Below are positions 36,090 to 48,729 of a stretch of 64,000 nt of DNA, in pieces. A program made the translations under genes and the position numbers. The notes beneath the pieces are model-generated. The model did not search any database and was not told where the DNA came from. It saw only the letters and a program-made list of their open reading frames with translations. How positions within the stretch are numbered: position 1 is the stretch's first letter; every line of letters begins with the position of its first letter. Source of the stretch: Cricetomys ansorgei (taxonomy: Eukaryota > Chordata > Mammalia > Rodentia > Nesomyidae). The stretch spans positions 3,408,501-3,472,500 of the forward strand of contig JAMJFZ010000289.1 in assembly GCA_026225945.1 (NCBI GenBank). The letters are read 5' to 3'.

Positions 36090-38855
36090 CTCACTGTAGA
36101 AAACATTGGGAAACACTCATATATACCTTAACTAACCGCTGTTCGTTATACTTTTGAAAGTATGATTTGTCCTTATAAGGCTGTTTATCATGCTATTTGG
36201 GGAACTAAATTCAAACCTATTTGTTAGTTATCTATGTTGTAACTAACTGGCTACACCCATTTGGCATAGGTAGAACTTGAAGGTGAATGCCAGTTCTAGA
36301 AAATGGATATTTGCTGAAGATCATTATCAGGTTGGCAACAACTCCTTTCATATGGTAGAACCATGCTATACATAAATTATTCAATAAATATGTATCAAGT
36401 AATTACTGGATATTTCATTGTATCAGATACAGGGATGCCGAAAATATAGGGGATAAAAGATAAAAAGATAACTGATGGTGTATGTCCTACTCCCTCAAAC
36501 TGAAAATTACCTGTTAAAGACTGACAGGTGAATCACAGCTCATGCTTACAACTAGGAAATCAATGGAAAGAGTGTCTTGGGCAGTTATTCTGGGATTTCA
36601 ATGAGAATTCCAAACATATTTTATGGAAATGGAATTTAAAATAAATATTGGCATATATATTAATAGGAGTTTGGGCAGAATATTAAATGAATGCATCATG
36701 TGATACTGTAAAAGAATCTTTTCTATTTGAAAATATATTTTATTATAACTGGAGCATAAATAATCTAGTGAGAATGAGGTGTGACCTGAGACTTAAAAGG
36801 TAGGTTTGGCTTGATTCATAAAGACACAATATAGATTGGAATATAGTCCCAGGTAACAGAGAGCCACTGAAATGTTCATTTATGGAGAATGGAGTGAGTA
36901 GGCATTGTTCTGCTGGATATTTAGTATGGTGATGGTTCATTTAATATACCAGACTTAGTGAGTTAATTCAAGCACTTGGGTGAGAGGAAAAATTATCTTT
37001 CTTTAAAAAATGACAATTTCTATCAGGACCTCAAATAGTGCTAAAACTTTTCTAATATTAAACATTACATAAGAGTAAATCTATGCAGAACTCAAAGGTA
37101 CTGAAACCAGGAAAGATTACTAAAATGCTAGTCACAGTGAGCTGTGAATGTAGTGACTTTGTAAAAGGAGGGGACTGGAACACAGCTAGTATTACTTGGA
37201 TCTCTAGTGTCAAGTCTGTCACTTCAATAGAGCACATCTGAGTTCATCATGAACTCTGTGGATAGAAGTGTCTGTGGGGAAATACGTCAATTCAGGTCAA
37301 GTATATTTTTGTTTCCCCTGCCATTCATATTATTTTGAAATTCTTTGAAAGAGCAATCTTTCTTATCTTTTTCTATGAGTCTTCTCATCATTCCATTTGC
37401 TCTCTTGAATATCAGATGGCTCTTTGTTAGATAAAGTGTTCAAGTTCAAGTGGAAAAGAAGCCTGATTTTCACAAATAAGAGATGCCTGATCTATTCATT
37501 CCTTGTGAACTCTTATGCAGTTTTATCTTTGCCTGGCTGAGTTATCCTCAGTCTGTAAGTGTGCCCTCTTATTTCAAGTTTGTGTTGGGCCTCCGGAGCC
37601 TCTTCAGAGGTCACCAGATGAAAGACCCTTTGGAGAAATATTTCTAAAGATTTAGATACTGAATTTTAGACAAATACTTAACTGAAAATCCTCCTTTTTC
37701 TATGCTTAACATGGTTAGAAATGCCATTATTTTCTTGTTGAATGATATCAAATTAACTACTTATCTTCAAACCTCTTTATTTTAGTCTCTCTAGCAATTA
37801 ACATCAATCATTATATGTATTGAATAGGAAGCCAAATATCTTTATCTAAGTGTCGTGAAAACATTTCGATTAAAGAAGCAGCCCAAGACTATATTCTAGG
37901 CTTATAACAAGTATCCATTCTTTAATCTACTTTACATTTATACATATCTTCAGGACTGGAGTCAAATCAGTAGCAATAATCTGCCAGCTCCTTGCTGGAT
38001 GCTTTAACTGGGTGCATATGCTGGATTCATATTCTCTTCCAGCAATTCCAGCTTCATTCTGAAAGTAAGTACTCAGAAAATCATGGTACTCCCAGACAGA
38101 AAAAAGATCCAAGCTTGTACATGGTACTTGGGAGGTGAATGTCACAAACACTCACCTAGGCCAATTAAACATGGAAAAGAAAATATTAGAACTTTAATTC
38201 ACTGCATATTTGAACACTTGTGAGATGTTTTCTCACAAGTTCTTCATTGCTCTGTGCCCTGGGAGTGATCACTGACATCTCAACATAGGACCCATTGTAC
38301 CCACTGCTATGTCCCAGGTCACTCGTGCCCAGCATTTTAATTACTACCAGAATATTTAGAGTGTTCTATTATAAGCATTGACTTATATATTTACTTCTTA
38401 TTTTGTATAGAGAATGGCTTAACAATAGAGGCTATTACACATTCATCTGCATTTTCATTGTACATTCAAAGGATTAATTAATTAATAGTTCCTATTAAAA
38501 AAAATAAGGTCTACAACAGAGACCTTGTACGAGCACTCATGTGCATGGCCACCAGTGCTAAAACTTCCAGGGCTGTAATATCCTCTTAGAAAAGGGGATA
38601 TTTGTCCAAGCAACTGTGCACATCCTACTGGTGGTAAGATGCCTCAACTCTGCCCCATTGTACCATATGTCCCTGATATATTGGTGTCCAAGTATATGTA
38701 CACAGTGCCATTACAACCCATGAGATCCCCTAGAAACCATTAAACTGTAATTATCACAGTCTCCCCTCTAATATATCACTGAATGAACAAAAGATGGAAC
38801 TTTAAATACTTCATACCAGAGCCCCAAACAGGGAAGTTAGGGAAACATTAAAAAC
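36090..38855. other. Long unique AT-rich block
   Basis: About 2.8 kb without a recognised transposon or exon. Frames stay under 80 codons. Confidence 0.5.
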
Positions 38856-38859
38856 AGAA

Positions 38860-39970
38860 CTAATGTCACACTGAACAGAGATGGGCTATAAACTCCTGTC
38901 AAAAAATACAAATAACAACCTAACTCAAAATACACATATATAATTGCAAAGCACGATTAATATGAAATGTTGTCTACTAAGGTCATGAATCCTATAGCAG
39001 TGTTCCTCAGCAAGAAAAGGTTACATGGATATCAGGAAACAGAATTTCGAGGAACAATTATAAGCATGTTCAAAGAACTCAAGAGCGTAAAGAAGAAATG
39101 AATTAACTCCTGAATGAATCAAGAAATACACAAATAAAGAATAAACTCCTGATTCAAGTTCAAGAAAATACATGCAAGTGACTGGATGAAATAATAAAGA
39201 CAAATGAGGATTTGAAAAGTAATTCAATAATTAGATAAACATACTGAAGAAAACCAAATCTGAAATGAAACTGGAAATAAAAAAAAATCCAAGAAATCAT
39301 TTAAAAGTCAGCAAAAAAATCTTCACTACCAGAGTTGGTCACATAGAAGACAAAATGTCTGCAAGAAGAAAATATATATTAATTGGATCCTTTAGCCTTA
39401 GAAAATTATAAATTAAAACATAATATATTGATAGAATATACGTGAACTATGGACCAGAATGAAAACATCAAATCTTCAAGTTATGCGCATTGATGAAGAA
39501 GGATTCCAGGTCAAGATTGAGAAGAGATATTCAATAAACAGATAAAAGAAAATTTTGGAAACGGAGATTGCATGTATAGTTCACACAGACTAACAAATAA
39601 AACAGCACAAGAAAGACATGCCATACAACATAATATAGTTAAAACACAGAATATACAAAATAAAGAAATTATGTTAATTCTGCAAGAGACAAGCCCCAAA
39701 TCTTATATAAAAGCAGAACCCTCAGAATATCAGCTCATTTCATAAAAGAAAATAAAAAAAGCTAGGAGGCATTAAGCAATGTATTTAGAATACTAAAGGA
39801 TGACAGAAGCCAATCCATGTTTCCATACACAACAAAGTTATCTACCATATTTGAAAGATTTAAAATAAATTCAATGATATGAGCAAGGTAAAGGAATTTA
39901 TGACTACCAAGACTGACCTACAGAGAATACTGAAAGGACTTCTTTAAAAGAACTGAAGGTAAGATGACTG
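38860..39970 (+). mobile_element. HAL1-like LINE ORF1 remnant
   Basis: The order is that of an L1/HAL1 ORF1: an A-rich region consistent with a coiled coil (39,060-39,300), 'cgcattgatgaagaaggatt', then 'taatatagttaaaacacaga', 'attctgcaagagacaagccc', 'aaagcagaaccctcagaata' and the C-terminal 'gactgacctacagagaatac'. It resembles the stand-alone ORF1 LINE HAL1 more than a standard L1, because no ORF2 follows. Many stops make it dead. An ordinary old L1 ORF1 is the alternative. Confidence 0.72.
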
Positions 39971-41395
39971 CCGTGGAAGCCAGGACTGAGGGAATGAAGA
40001 CAATAACCAACAAATTGCTGGAAACCAATGCATACATTTGGACATCTTTACATGTTAATAACGGCTTCTGCTTTCATGGTTACAGTGCTACGGAGGTGCA
40101 CCTCTTTCTCTGTCTGCTGTTTCATGATCACTCAAATCAGATCTTGAGCTCACTCTGACAGACATGGCTCATGTCCTCCCTAATGCTGCATGATTTTATT
40201 CATTATTCGATGAAGACGATCCTGTATCCCATTTTCTTGCCATAAGCCTCGCAACTTTACAAAAGAGTTGTCAAGACATGTATTTCGCTCTCAGTTTTTA
40301 GATCTTCAGGTGGAACTCACATGAGCCAGACTCATCTGGGACCATCCATTACATGGGGTGTCACAATGTAGCCCAGTGGCAACTGTGCCTCTGAAATTTC
40401 TATCTAGTGTTTACAAACGGAGGTGAAGGTGACACTGAGAGGACACTGATGAAAGAAAAAATGTAGATGTGCTCTGAAATTTACTTTAGCTCTTGCAGTT
40501 TGTCATTAAGGAAATGAAGAAGATACCATGCCAAAAGCAAATCTACAGCTTGGAACTGCCAATGACAATGCTTAATGCCAGGGGATTATCACCATTTGTG
40601 TATCCCTCATAGAAAAATCAGTTTAATGTAAAAGACACTAAGAATAACTATCATCCTGACAAAACACTGTTCTGAATACCGTGATGCATATGTGGCATGA
40701 ATAGCTAGCTCTCTTCTGGTGTCTGGAAATGTTTGGAAGAACTGTGTCATAACAAATAAACATCAATCTACTACTGTTCAGATGGAAAGGAAATGTTTAC
40801 AGGGAGACCACATGTGTACAAACACTTGGCACTGTGGACACGTAAGAACTGTTGATTGTTCTGAATGTATGCCGCAGTCAGAACAGCTATAACTGAAGCA
40901 GAGGATGGTAGGAAATCAATCTAAATGGTAGGTTAGCTCCTGTGGAAGGAGCTATGTCAAATGCCAACGTTTCAGCCTTTGAGTCTAACCACAGTAGTGA
41001 GAACTCAGGCTGATAAAAGTTTTCTTTGTAGTCACAATGAAAACAACAGAGAAAGATTTTGTTTTCAAATGCCAAAATTGAGATCCTCCATGATTACTTC
41101 CAATTCAACCCCAGCCAGTGTTGTAAGGAAAATTACAATTTAGCTTAATAGTCAGTGATGTTCACAGCTTACAAATTTTGTTTCAAAATAAGCTTTCAAG
41201 GTTTATTTTCAAAGGAATTTATGCCAAGGGATTTATCAGTGTGCTTCATTCATTGTTCAACACCAATGGAAATCTGTGTAGTTTTAGTAACAGGGTTAGA
41301 AGAGCTTGTGGAGTTATCTATAGTGGTTTCTTGTATATGTCTAGTGCTTATTGAATATGTCCTTCCTTTCAGGATATACAAAATAATATTTTGCG
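39971..41395. other. Unclassified block after the HAL1 remnant
   Basis: About 1.4 kb not matched to any family. The first 500 bp is less AT-rich than the flanks ('cgtggaagccaggactgagg', 'tgctacggaggtgcacctct'). It could be an old repeat, a pseudogene fragment or unique DNA; I cannot decide. Confidence 0.4.
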
Positions 41396-41411
41396 ACACC
41401 TCATACACACA

Positions 41412-41417
41412 TAAACA

Positions 41418-41459
<42 letters not shown>
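41412..41459. repeat. (CA)n microsatellite
   Basis: CA array preceded by related imperfect units; the 104-codon plus-strand frame ending in it is spurious. Confidence 0.97.
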
Positions 41460-41460
<1 letters not shown>

Positions 41461-41461
41461 T

Positions 41462-43635
41462 GCAAGTAGTTCTTACTTTGCAGCTAGTGTTAAGTGAACC
41501 TATTTCTGCCAAGTTTATGATCATGCTGTGTGTTCAGGAGCTCTCGTGGATTTAGCTGCTTCTCACACAGAATAAACCATAGAGTAGCTTTAGTGTTATA
41601 GTACTAATACCTCCTTCTGTTGATGAATCATTTTTCAGTTGAGATAGCTGTACGATCTAAACTGAACTCATATTAAGGAGAAAAGAGCTTTAATGAGGTA
41701 TAAATATATAGTCACTTTCTGCTCTACAAATGAAATCCTAAAATCATTTTAATTATGATACTATGGTTGCTTTTACTCAGTCATGTCCAGGTAACTGCAT
41801 ACCTGGTAGTGCTGTAGAACTGAATGAAGAGAATGCCATTTATTAAATGTCCTCTCAGGACAGCAGTTGTACACCTACCTGCCCAGCATTGATGACACCC
41901 TCAAAATAGCCTGTCAAAAGTAAAACAAAGAACCGAGAAATCCTTATGGCAAATTTAACCGAGAAATAGCTGTTTTCTGCATCAAGAGAATTGTCTTATA
42001 AATGTTTGGAGGAATTTGAAAGTCATTCCAAAATTAGTTTCAGAGAACTGACTGCAAACGACAGTCCCCGAAAGTGTTTTTTGCCTTCTTCTCTTTCTCC
42101 TTGTCATTGCTGACTCATAGCATTAAGAAAATCTAATGCTGAGAGGACTTGTCCTGTGAGATGTGAAAATAATTATATGTTCTGCCTGAGCTGATAGGCA
42201 GAGAAATATTCCAACACAGACTCTGCAAAGCACGTCAATTCAAATCCACATGTTTTCTCTTTCTACTTCCCACTGGTTAGAGAAACAGTGATTGGAAAAC
42301 AAAAGCTTCACCCTTCAGCAAGGAACCTTGAAAATTGGGCAGTTGACATAACTTCTCCAATTTTCATGTAAAATAAATGAAAAGTGAACTTACTCCTCAT
42401 TGCGGGTTTTAGGTAGATAACAGAAACGGTTTTGCAAAACCAACCATCAATAATTTCCCTCTAATAAGTTCTATTGCATTAAGAATGGAGCATTAATAAT
42501 ATAAATTTACAGTCAATTTGACTCATAAAAAATAGCCTAAAGTTCAAATGCATGGAATGAATCTAGTTTTTCATTGACTTCAATTCTAAAATCCAACTCA
42601 AGTTTCCATTTAAAAGAAGCGGCTAATAATGCAAATTAGAAACATTTTTAAATAGATAAGCTTATATAGATTAGAGGACTCTATAATACAGGGACTAGTT
42701 CTGTAAAATGTCCATCTATTCCCAACATCCTGGCATCTCATTCTGAGTTGTTGACAGCTCCTAAGCTACCTGTAATAAACCAAAGGCTTCATTCTTTCTA
42801 ACTTGGAATTGATTTCTCTTCTCTCACGAAAGTAAATAAATAGTAGGTGATAGTAGGTGGTATTTTTAACAAGTGTTTTGATGTGAGATGCAAATGCTTT
42901 GGTAATTTAATTTTAGTATGCTTTCCTACTGATTGGAACAGAATACATGAATCCTACTGAAAAAAGTAGGAAACTTCATTAATGTGTTGAAATTTATCTG
43001 ATAAAGCTGCAACCCATCCATATCCACTGAACATTTTCTAATAGTCTTTTAGGAAAAATAATTTGCAGCTTATATAGCTGAACATTAGATTAAACCATTA
43101 TTTACATGAGGCTATTTCACTGGTGATATTTCAGTTTCCTCAAATTAACTGACATAGGTATACTAAGGACTATTACTGCAGCAAATCAAAACCACAATCT
43201 TTTTACATGATTTAAATGCTTTAATATTTAGGTATTTTCCTAAATTGTGTTTTATATAAGGGTAATTCATACAACTACATAAATTCTACTAGTACTAAAT
43301 TCCAAGTTAAAAAAAAAAAGAAACAACAATGAATAGAAACTTCCAAAAGCTATAACGATATTGTGAAATTACAATAACCTCAATATCTTGTTTGCTCTGG
43401 GGGCATGCGTCTCATTACTCCTCACTCTGTGTCTGCACTCTCTCTTCTCAGGATCACTGATGGATTACCATTTTCCCTGTTTACCCTGCACATTTCCAAA
43501 GCTAGACAAAGTTCTCTGATTTCCTGAACCTCAGGTCAAAATTATTCTCTTTTGACGATTTATGTTAAAGTAGTAGAAAAAATGCATTGGATTGTGTATC
43601 ATAAACACATGATGTAACCTATTATATATTATTCA
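41462..43635. other. Long unique block
   Basis: About 2.2 kb with no repeat or exon recognised, AT-rich throughout. Confidence 0.5.
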
Positions 43636-43797
43636 TCTCTTTCTTTCCCCCTCTCTCTCTCTCCTTCTCCACTTCTCTCTGCCACTATCTTTCTCTCCCC
43701 ACTGCTTTCTTCTTCTTTTCCTTCTTCTCCTTCCTCTCTTCTTCTCCTTCTTCTCCTTCCTCCCTTCTTCTCCTTCTTCTTCTTCTTTTTTTTCTCA
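43636..43797. repeat. Polypyrimidine (TC/TTC/CTT) tract
   Basis: About 160 bp almost entirely of C and T on the plus strand, moving from TC units to TTC/CTTCTC units and a T-run. Mirror-symmetric parts are present, as in sequences able to form triplex DNA. Confidence 0.95.
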
Positions 43798-43799
43798 TT

Positions 43800-44108
43800 C
43801 AGTTTCCCCCTCTGGCTGGAGCTGATTCTTTAAAATTCACCAGGTTTATTACACAAGATAGTTCGGGACTATCGATATGTCATTTTTGGCCAGGAATCTT
43901 TTTTTATTCTTGAAGAAAAGGCCCATTAAAGACTACTGATGTTTGCTGTACAATTTCATTTGTTGAAAAGCCATTTGAAATACAAAGGAAATTAATTACA
44001 TTATTATGCAGAAGGAGGGAATAACCAGTACAGGATGTATAGTAGCATAGATTTCTACAACATAGACAAGGCAAAGGGATATAACTTTTAAAATTTATAT
44101 ACGTATTA
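43800..44108. other. Unique sequence, nothing recognised
   Basis: No gene or transposon signature between the polypyrimidine tract and the ID-like SINE. Confidence 0.4.
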
Positions 44109-44111
44109 CTT

Positions 44112-44192
44112 TTGTTTATGGTCTTGTGTTGAACCTGTGGCCTTGTATATGTTGTCAAACACTCTTACGCTGAGCCACCTCCTCAGCCAAGG
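44112..44192 (-). mobile_element. ID/B4-type tRNA-derived SINE, antisense
   Basis: 'gtgttgaacctgtggccttg', 'tatgttgtcaaacactctta' and 'cgctgagccacctcctcagc' match the antisense of the ID element core, itself derived from a tRNA gene. It is too diverged to be a tRNA. Confidence 0.78.
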
Positions 44193-44505
44193 CATATGAG
44201 ATAAATAATAAAAGTTTATAACTACTTTTTTAAGAGAGAATAATGAATAAAGTTCTGTTAACATAGAAAGATAATGTGGATTCAAGAACTTTGACAGAAA
44301 ATGCTCTGTGCTTATTTACAGTACCACCAGTAGTAAATAGTTAAAGTATTATTCACAAAAGTAGTTACCAGTATGACAATTTACAAAGGAAAATATTTCT
44401 ATATTTAATTAATATTTCTCTACTAAGAAATAGAGCTGAATAATTCTCTTCTGTTGATTCCTTCCCCATATTGTTTGTTACTAAAAATCAATATTACTTT
44501 TTTCT

Positions 44506-44660
44506 CTTTCTTTTTTGGTTTTTGAGAGAGAGTTTCTCTTTGCAGCCCTGCCTATATTGGAACTCACTCTGTAGACTAGGCTGGCCTTGACTCACAGAGA
44601 TCTGCCTGCTTCTGCCTCCCAAGTACTGGGATTAAAGGCGTGCACCACCACTACCTGGTG
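44506..44660 (-). mobile_element. B1 SINE, antisense
   Basis: 'ggaactcactctgtagacta', 'ggctggccttgactcacaga' and 'tactgggattaaaggcgtgc' plus 'accaccactacctgg' give a full-length antisense B1 with a T-rich start. Its 3' half lacks the CAGAGTTACAACAGAG version found in most other copies here. Confidence 0.96.
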
Positions 44661-44850
44661 AAACCAACATCTCTATTAACTTAATTTCATTGCTGTGAAT
44701 CTAGATAGATCTACAGATTTACTTGTAGAATAACATGGGAATGGAAAGTACCATCATATCTTATGGATAAAGTGAGACTGAATGTTTGCCACAGTGTCTA
44801 CCAGTGATTGCATGTTTTTTCAAGTCTTTTAAGCTATATTTCTTATTTTT

Positions 44851-44852
<2 letters not shown>

Positions 44853-44901
<49 letters not shown>
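44853..44901. repeat. (GT)n microsatellite
   Basis: GT array of about 24 units followed by 'atgcgtgcgca'; it forms the left part of the SINE described next. Confidence 0.97.
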
Positions 44902-45016
44902 CGTGCGCATTTGCTGTCAGAGAAGAATTTCCCGGGATTGGTTCTTTCCTTCACTGTGTGGGTTTTGGATATGGAACCCTTAGTCACTGAGTGAGTCATC
45001 TCACTTGTTCCTTTTC
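44902..45016 (-). mobile_element. B3/RSINE-type SINE fragment, antisense
   Basis: 'gattggttctttccttcact', 'gtgtgggttttggatatgga' and 'gagtgagtcatctcacttgt' follow the antisense tRNA-like half of a B3-related SINE. The adjacent GT array probably expanded from the SINE's own GT-rich stretch. Confidence 0.65.
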
Positions 45017-45019
45017 GTT

Positions 45020-46115
45020 TCTGAGATTATAAATCAGAGGTATTTGAAAAAAATCACTTTCATCCTTCCAGCTCTAAGCATGGGGAGAGCGGCTAAATAG
45101 GCAATTCCTACCCAAAGAGGCATGATTTGAGGGAAGTCATGCATAGAACAGAAGGTAAATTTGACAAGCAGAGAGGACACTAGCTAGATAATGATGAGAC
45201 TCCAAAGTACAGCATCCTATTGCTAAGGAGTACTTCCTTTTGAAAGAATGCAAATGCTTGTAGGCCTTTCTCTTAAATGTAAGGTTTACCAACTATAAGC
45301 TGTAAAACCATCCAGAAGGAATTAAATTGAATTGAACTAAAACTTAAGTTTTCCTAGAAAACAAATTCAAGTATTTTCTTGAGAAGAAACCAGACAGAGT
45401 ATCACTTGATGAGCTGACTTCAGAAGAGTGAATAGTTGTTGTCTTCTCAAGCAAGGTTTACTATGTTCATTATTTTACTTCCTTCACACCCTTGAGAAAA
45501 ATACTAGTGTTTTACTTTCTATGACATGCTGACGAGTGTCAGTCCGCTATAGACACAGTGAGCATTTGTGAGAGGATGGACTTCATTTGAGGCAACTTCT
45601 TTTAAAAAAAAAAAAAAAGTCAGTAATTCCATCACCCCTATCAACAGAAGTCCACTCTCCTCTTTTGACTATAACAGATATGAACAAGAGTTCATTATGG
45701 AATCTGTAGAAATAGATTTGAGTCAAGGACAGAAAATACCAATACCGTATATCAGCATGCATCATAGCTAATGACTTGTCCCTTGAATTTTAGAAAGAAG
45801 GTTTTATGGTCAGCTTATTCTTCTCAGACAGAGTTGTGTTAGGTAGGTAAATGTTCTTCACTGTTCTGAATTGATATTGTCTAGGTAAAAAAAATTATAC
45901 ATATATACACACACACACACACTTGCTCACAGCATATCCTGTTACAACACATGGCTCCCATATCAAAGATAAAGAGCTTTGCAAAAAACTATCCATTGCC
46001 ATCTAGGCAAAGATACTATCACCTGTTTTCCTATTAATCTCTATTTCAGATTCTAGAAATAGATTTTTCTGTTGTTACTAAACAAGTTCTTAATAACCAA
46101 GAAGATATTTTCGCA
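45020..46115. other. Unique sequence with a short CA run
   Basis: No transposon or exon recognised; a CA repeat lies at about 45,899-45,922. Confidence 0.45.
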
Positions 46116-46119
46116 AATT

Positions 46120-46325
46120 TCACAAATATAAACACATTTAATCACTACAGAAATGCTGATAAATAGCAAACTTTCAACAGTTCTATTTTACAGTTGAAGA
46201 AAGTAAAGCACCAAAAGTTAAAGATTCTGACTCATGTTTCACATCTACCAAGTGGTTAATCCTCTCTAAGTCATCCACCACCAGAGTCTGCTTTCGATCA
46301 GGGTATTCTTACTAATTCTCTCTCC
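46120..46325 (-). mobile_element. MIR SINE, antisense
   Basis: 'ttctattttacagttgaaga', 'aagtaaagcaccaaaagtta' and 'tttcacatctaccaagtggt' follow the antisense MIR order (TTTTACAGATGAGGAAACTGAGGC... then CACACAGCTAGTAAGTGG). This is an ancient mammalian SINE. Confidence 0.65.
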
Positions 46326-46334
46326 AGTGGCTCC

Positions 46335-46785
46335 TCTTTTTGACCTCTAGCTCAACACAGCTCTCACTCAATTCCAATAACTAAATTAATCTCTTCTATT
46401 TTGGTATTTGAACAAAAACCACACTTTATTTTATTGAAGGGATATACCATTTCACTTCAGGAAATTTCTTCCTCACAAATCTAAACTCTAGCTAAAACTA
46501 TATAGTATGGTGTGAGAAAATACACCTGGGCATTAAAGAAATCCACATTGAGATACATGTTAATGCAAACATCATCCTAGCAAACTACGCTTCATTTTTT
46601 TTTCTATATAAGAAGACAGTTTTGGCCTCTTTACAATCTGTACTTAATCTTCAAACTAAATGGCTTCAGCTTTCTTAGAGGCTAGAACATTTAAATTGTA
46701 CTGCTCACTGAGCCACTCAAACTAGCTCCCCTTTTTTTTTTCCCTTAATGACACATTGAAACTGGAGTGAGATGACTACTAATGC
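46335..46785. other. Unique sequence, nothing recognised
   Basis: No gene or repeat signature apart from a poly-T run near 46,731-46,740. Confidence 0.4.
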
Positions 46786-47349
46786 TAGACTTTTTTTTCC
46801 ATTTGAAATATGTTCATTTTATTAGCATATTTATTAATTGGGACTTGTTCTTTATATTTTAAGTCTAGTTTTAAGTCTCTGTCAGATATACATCTAAATA
46901 ACGTTTTTTCCCCCATTCAAAAAAAGCTCTCTTTTCACTTAGTAGTTCACATTGCTTTGAAAATCTTGCTAATTTCATGAAATCCCATTTGTCAATTATT
47001 GGTATTAATTCCAGATTCACTAGAGCCCTATTCAGAATGACCTGGCCTTTGCCAAAATTTTGAGGTATTTCCTCTGCTTTTTAGTCCTACCAGTTTTAGA
47101 GATTTAGGTGTTAGGCAAAATTAAAATATTTTTTTGACTTGAAGTTAATTTTATGCAGAGTGAAATGTAAGAATTTAATTCATTCTTTTGAATGTGAATA
47201 CCCATTCTCTTCTAGAATTATTTAATGAGATCTGTCTTTTCTTTGATGTATATTTGTCATATTTTGGCAAAAGTCAGGTAACTGTAGTTGTGTGAGTTTA
47301 TCTATACACCTATCTATTTTTGTATTTCTCATCTATCTATGAATCTACA

Positions 47350-47387
47350 TTGTGTGTGTATGTGTGTGTGTGTGTGTTGTGTGTATA
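47350..47387. repeat. TG microsatellite inside L1
   Basis: Imperfect TG array within the antisense L1. Confidence 0.9.
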
Positions 47388-47790
47388 ATTCTGATTCATT
47401 GATCTACATATCTTTTTGTGTCAATAATATTCCATTTTTTATTACTATTGATCTAGAGTACAAATAGTTATCAGGCATTATAATATACCAGCTCAGAACT
47501 CTTTTGATTGTTCTAGGTCCTTTGTATAAATTCTGTATAAATTTTATATATATTTTCTGTTACTATGAATAATTTTGATGGGGATTCAATAAATCAATAT
47601 ACTGCTTTTGTACAGCAATGAATTTTCACATTAAGTCTTATATTCCCTGAACACAGGAGGTCTTCTATGTCTATTACCTTCTGAATTTATTTATTAATGT
47701 TTTAAAGTTACATTTTGATGGCTTGTTTTATTAAGTTATTGTTTGTTTTTAGGTAATTGTTATTCAGTTCTTTTTTGGCTGATTTCTTTT

Positions 47791-47952
47791 TTGGTTGTTT
47801 GCTTTGTTTTTCCAGAAAGGGTTCTCTGTGTACCATTAGCTGCTTTGAAACTCGCTCTGTAGACCAGGCTGGACTCAAACTCAGAGAGATCTGCCTGCCT
47901 CTGTCTCTCAACTGTTGGAATAAAGGTATACACCACCACCACTTGTTTTTTT
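47791..47952 (-). mobile_element. B1 SINE inserted in L1, with target-site duplication
   Basis: Antisense B1 ('ctctgtagaccaggctggac', 'agagatctgcctgcctctgt'). The exact 12-bp repeat ctgatttctttt flanks it at 47,779-47,790 and 47,953-47,964, showing insertion into an existing L1. Confidence 0.96.
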
Positions 47953-48729
47953 CTGATTTCTTTTATAGCATATTTGTTATTAATATGTAGAAAAACAACT
48001 TGTTTTCTGTGTCAATTTTGTATATTTACACTTTGCTCAAAGGCTGTATCAGCTCTATGTTTGCTCGTACTCTTTAGGGTCTCTTATGTAAAGAATCACA
48101 TCATTTGCACACAAGAATTTTTTGGCATCTTCCTATTCCATTTGTGTCTCCATTATCTCTTTTCCATGACTCATTGCTCCAGTTAAGACTCCAAGCAGTG
48201 TATTGAATGAGAGTGGAGAAACTGGACAGCCTCATTGTCATCTGGATTCTAGTGGGAACTTTTTTGAGTTTTTACTCAGCATGGTTTTGGCAATAGTTTT
48301 ATCACACAAAACCTTTATTGTATTGTGATTTTTTTTTCAATTTCTAGATTCTTTAGGGTTTTCATTATTAATCTACTATTGGAAGGAAAACATGATCATC
48401 CAGACTTATAAATGTTGAAATATTACTGTATCTTTGGAATGCAGCTGATTTAATCATGGATGATTTTTTTGTATGTTCTTGAAATTCTCCTTGCACTTAT
48501 TTCTTCTGTGGAGGTGATTTTATCATCACTATTAATCCATGATATTGATCTAAATTCTTCCTATGCCTTTATCTGGCTTTTATTTATATCGGAGTATTGC
48601 TGGCTTCATCAAGAAGGTTGGAAATGCAACTTTTCTTTCCATTTCATGGAAAAGTTTGAGGCCACAAAAATTATTGTGCCATTAAATAAAATGTATTGAA
48701 TAAATATTTGTTCAACATAGGAAGTGTCC

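Larger units (their letters stand above)
46790..48720 (-). mobile_element. L1 ORF2 part, antisense, split by a B1
   Basis: 'tcatgaaatcccatttgtca', 'aattttgatggggattcaat', 'gagagtggagaaactggaca' and 'tattgctggcttcatcaaga' follow the antisense order of ORF2 from its 3' part up to the reverse-transcriptase domain. Both the L1 3' UTR and the 5' part are missing. A TG repeat (47,350-47,387) and a B1 lie inside. Divergence suggests an older subfamily than the copy at 19.6 kb. Confidence 0.9.

Noticed and set aside
44112..44192. tRNA gene
   Set aside because: Only the diverged core of an ID-type SINE; conserved tRNA arms are not maintained.
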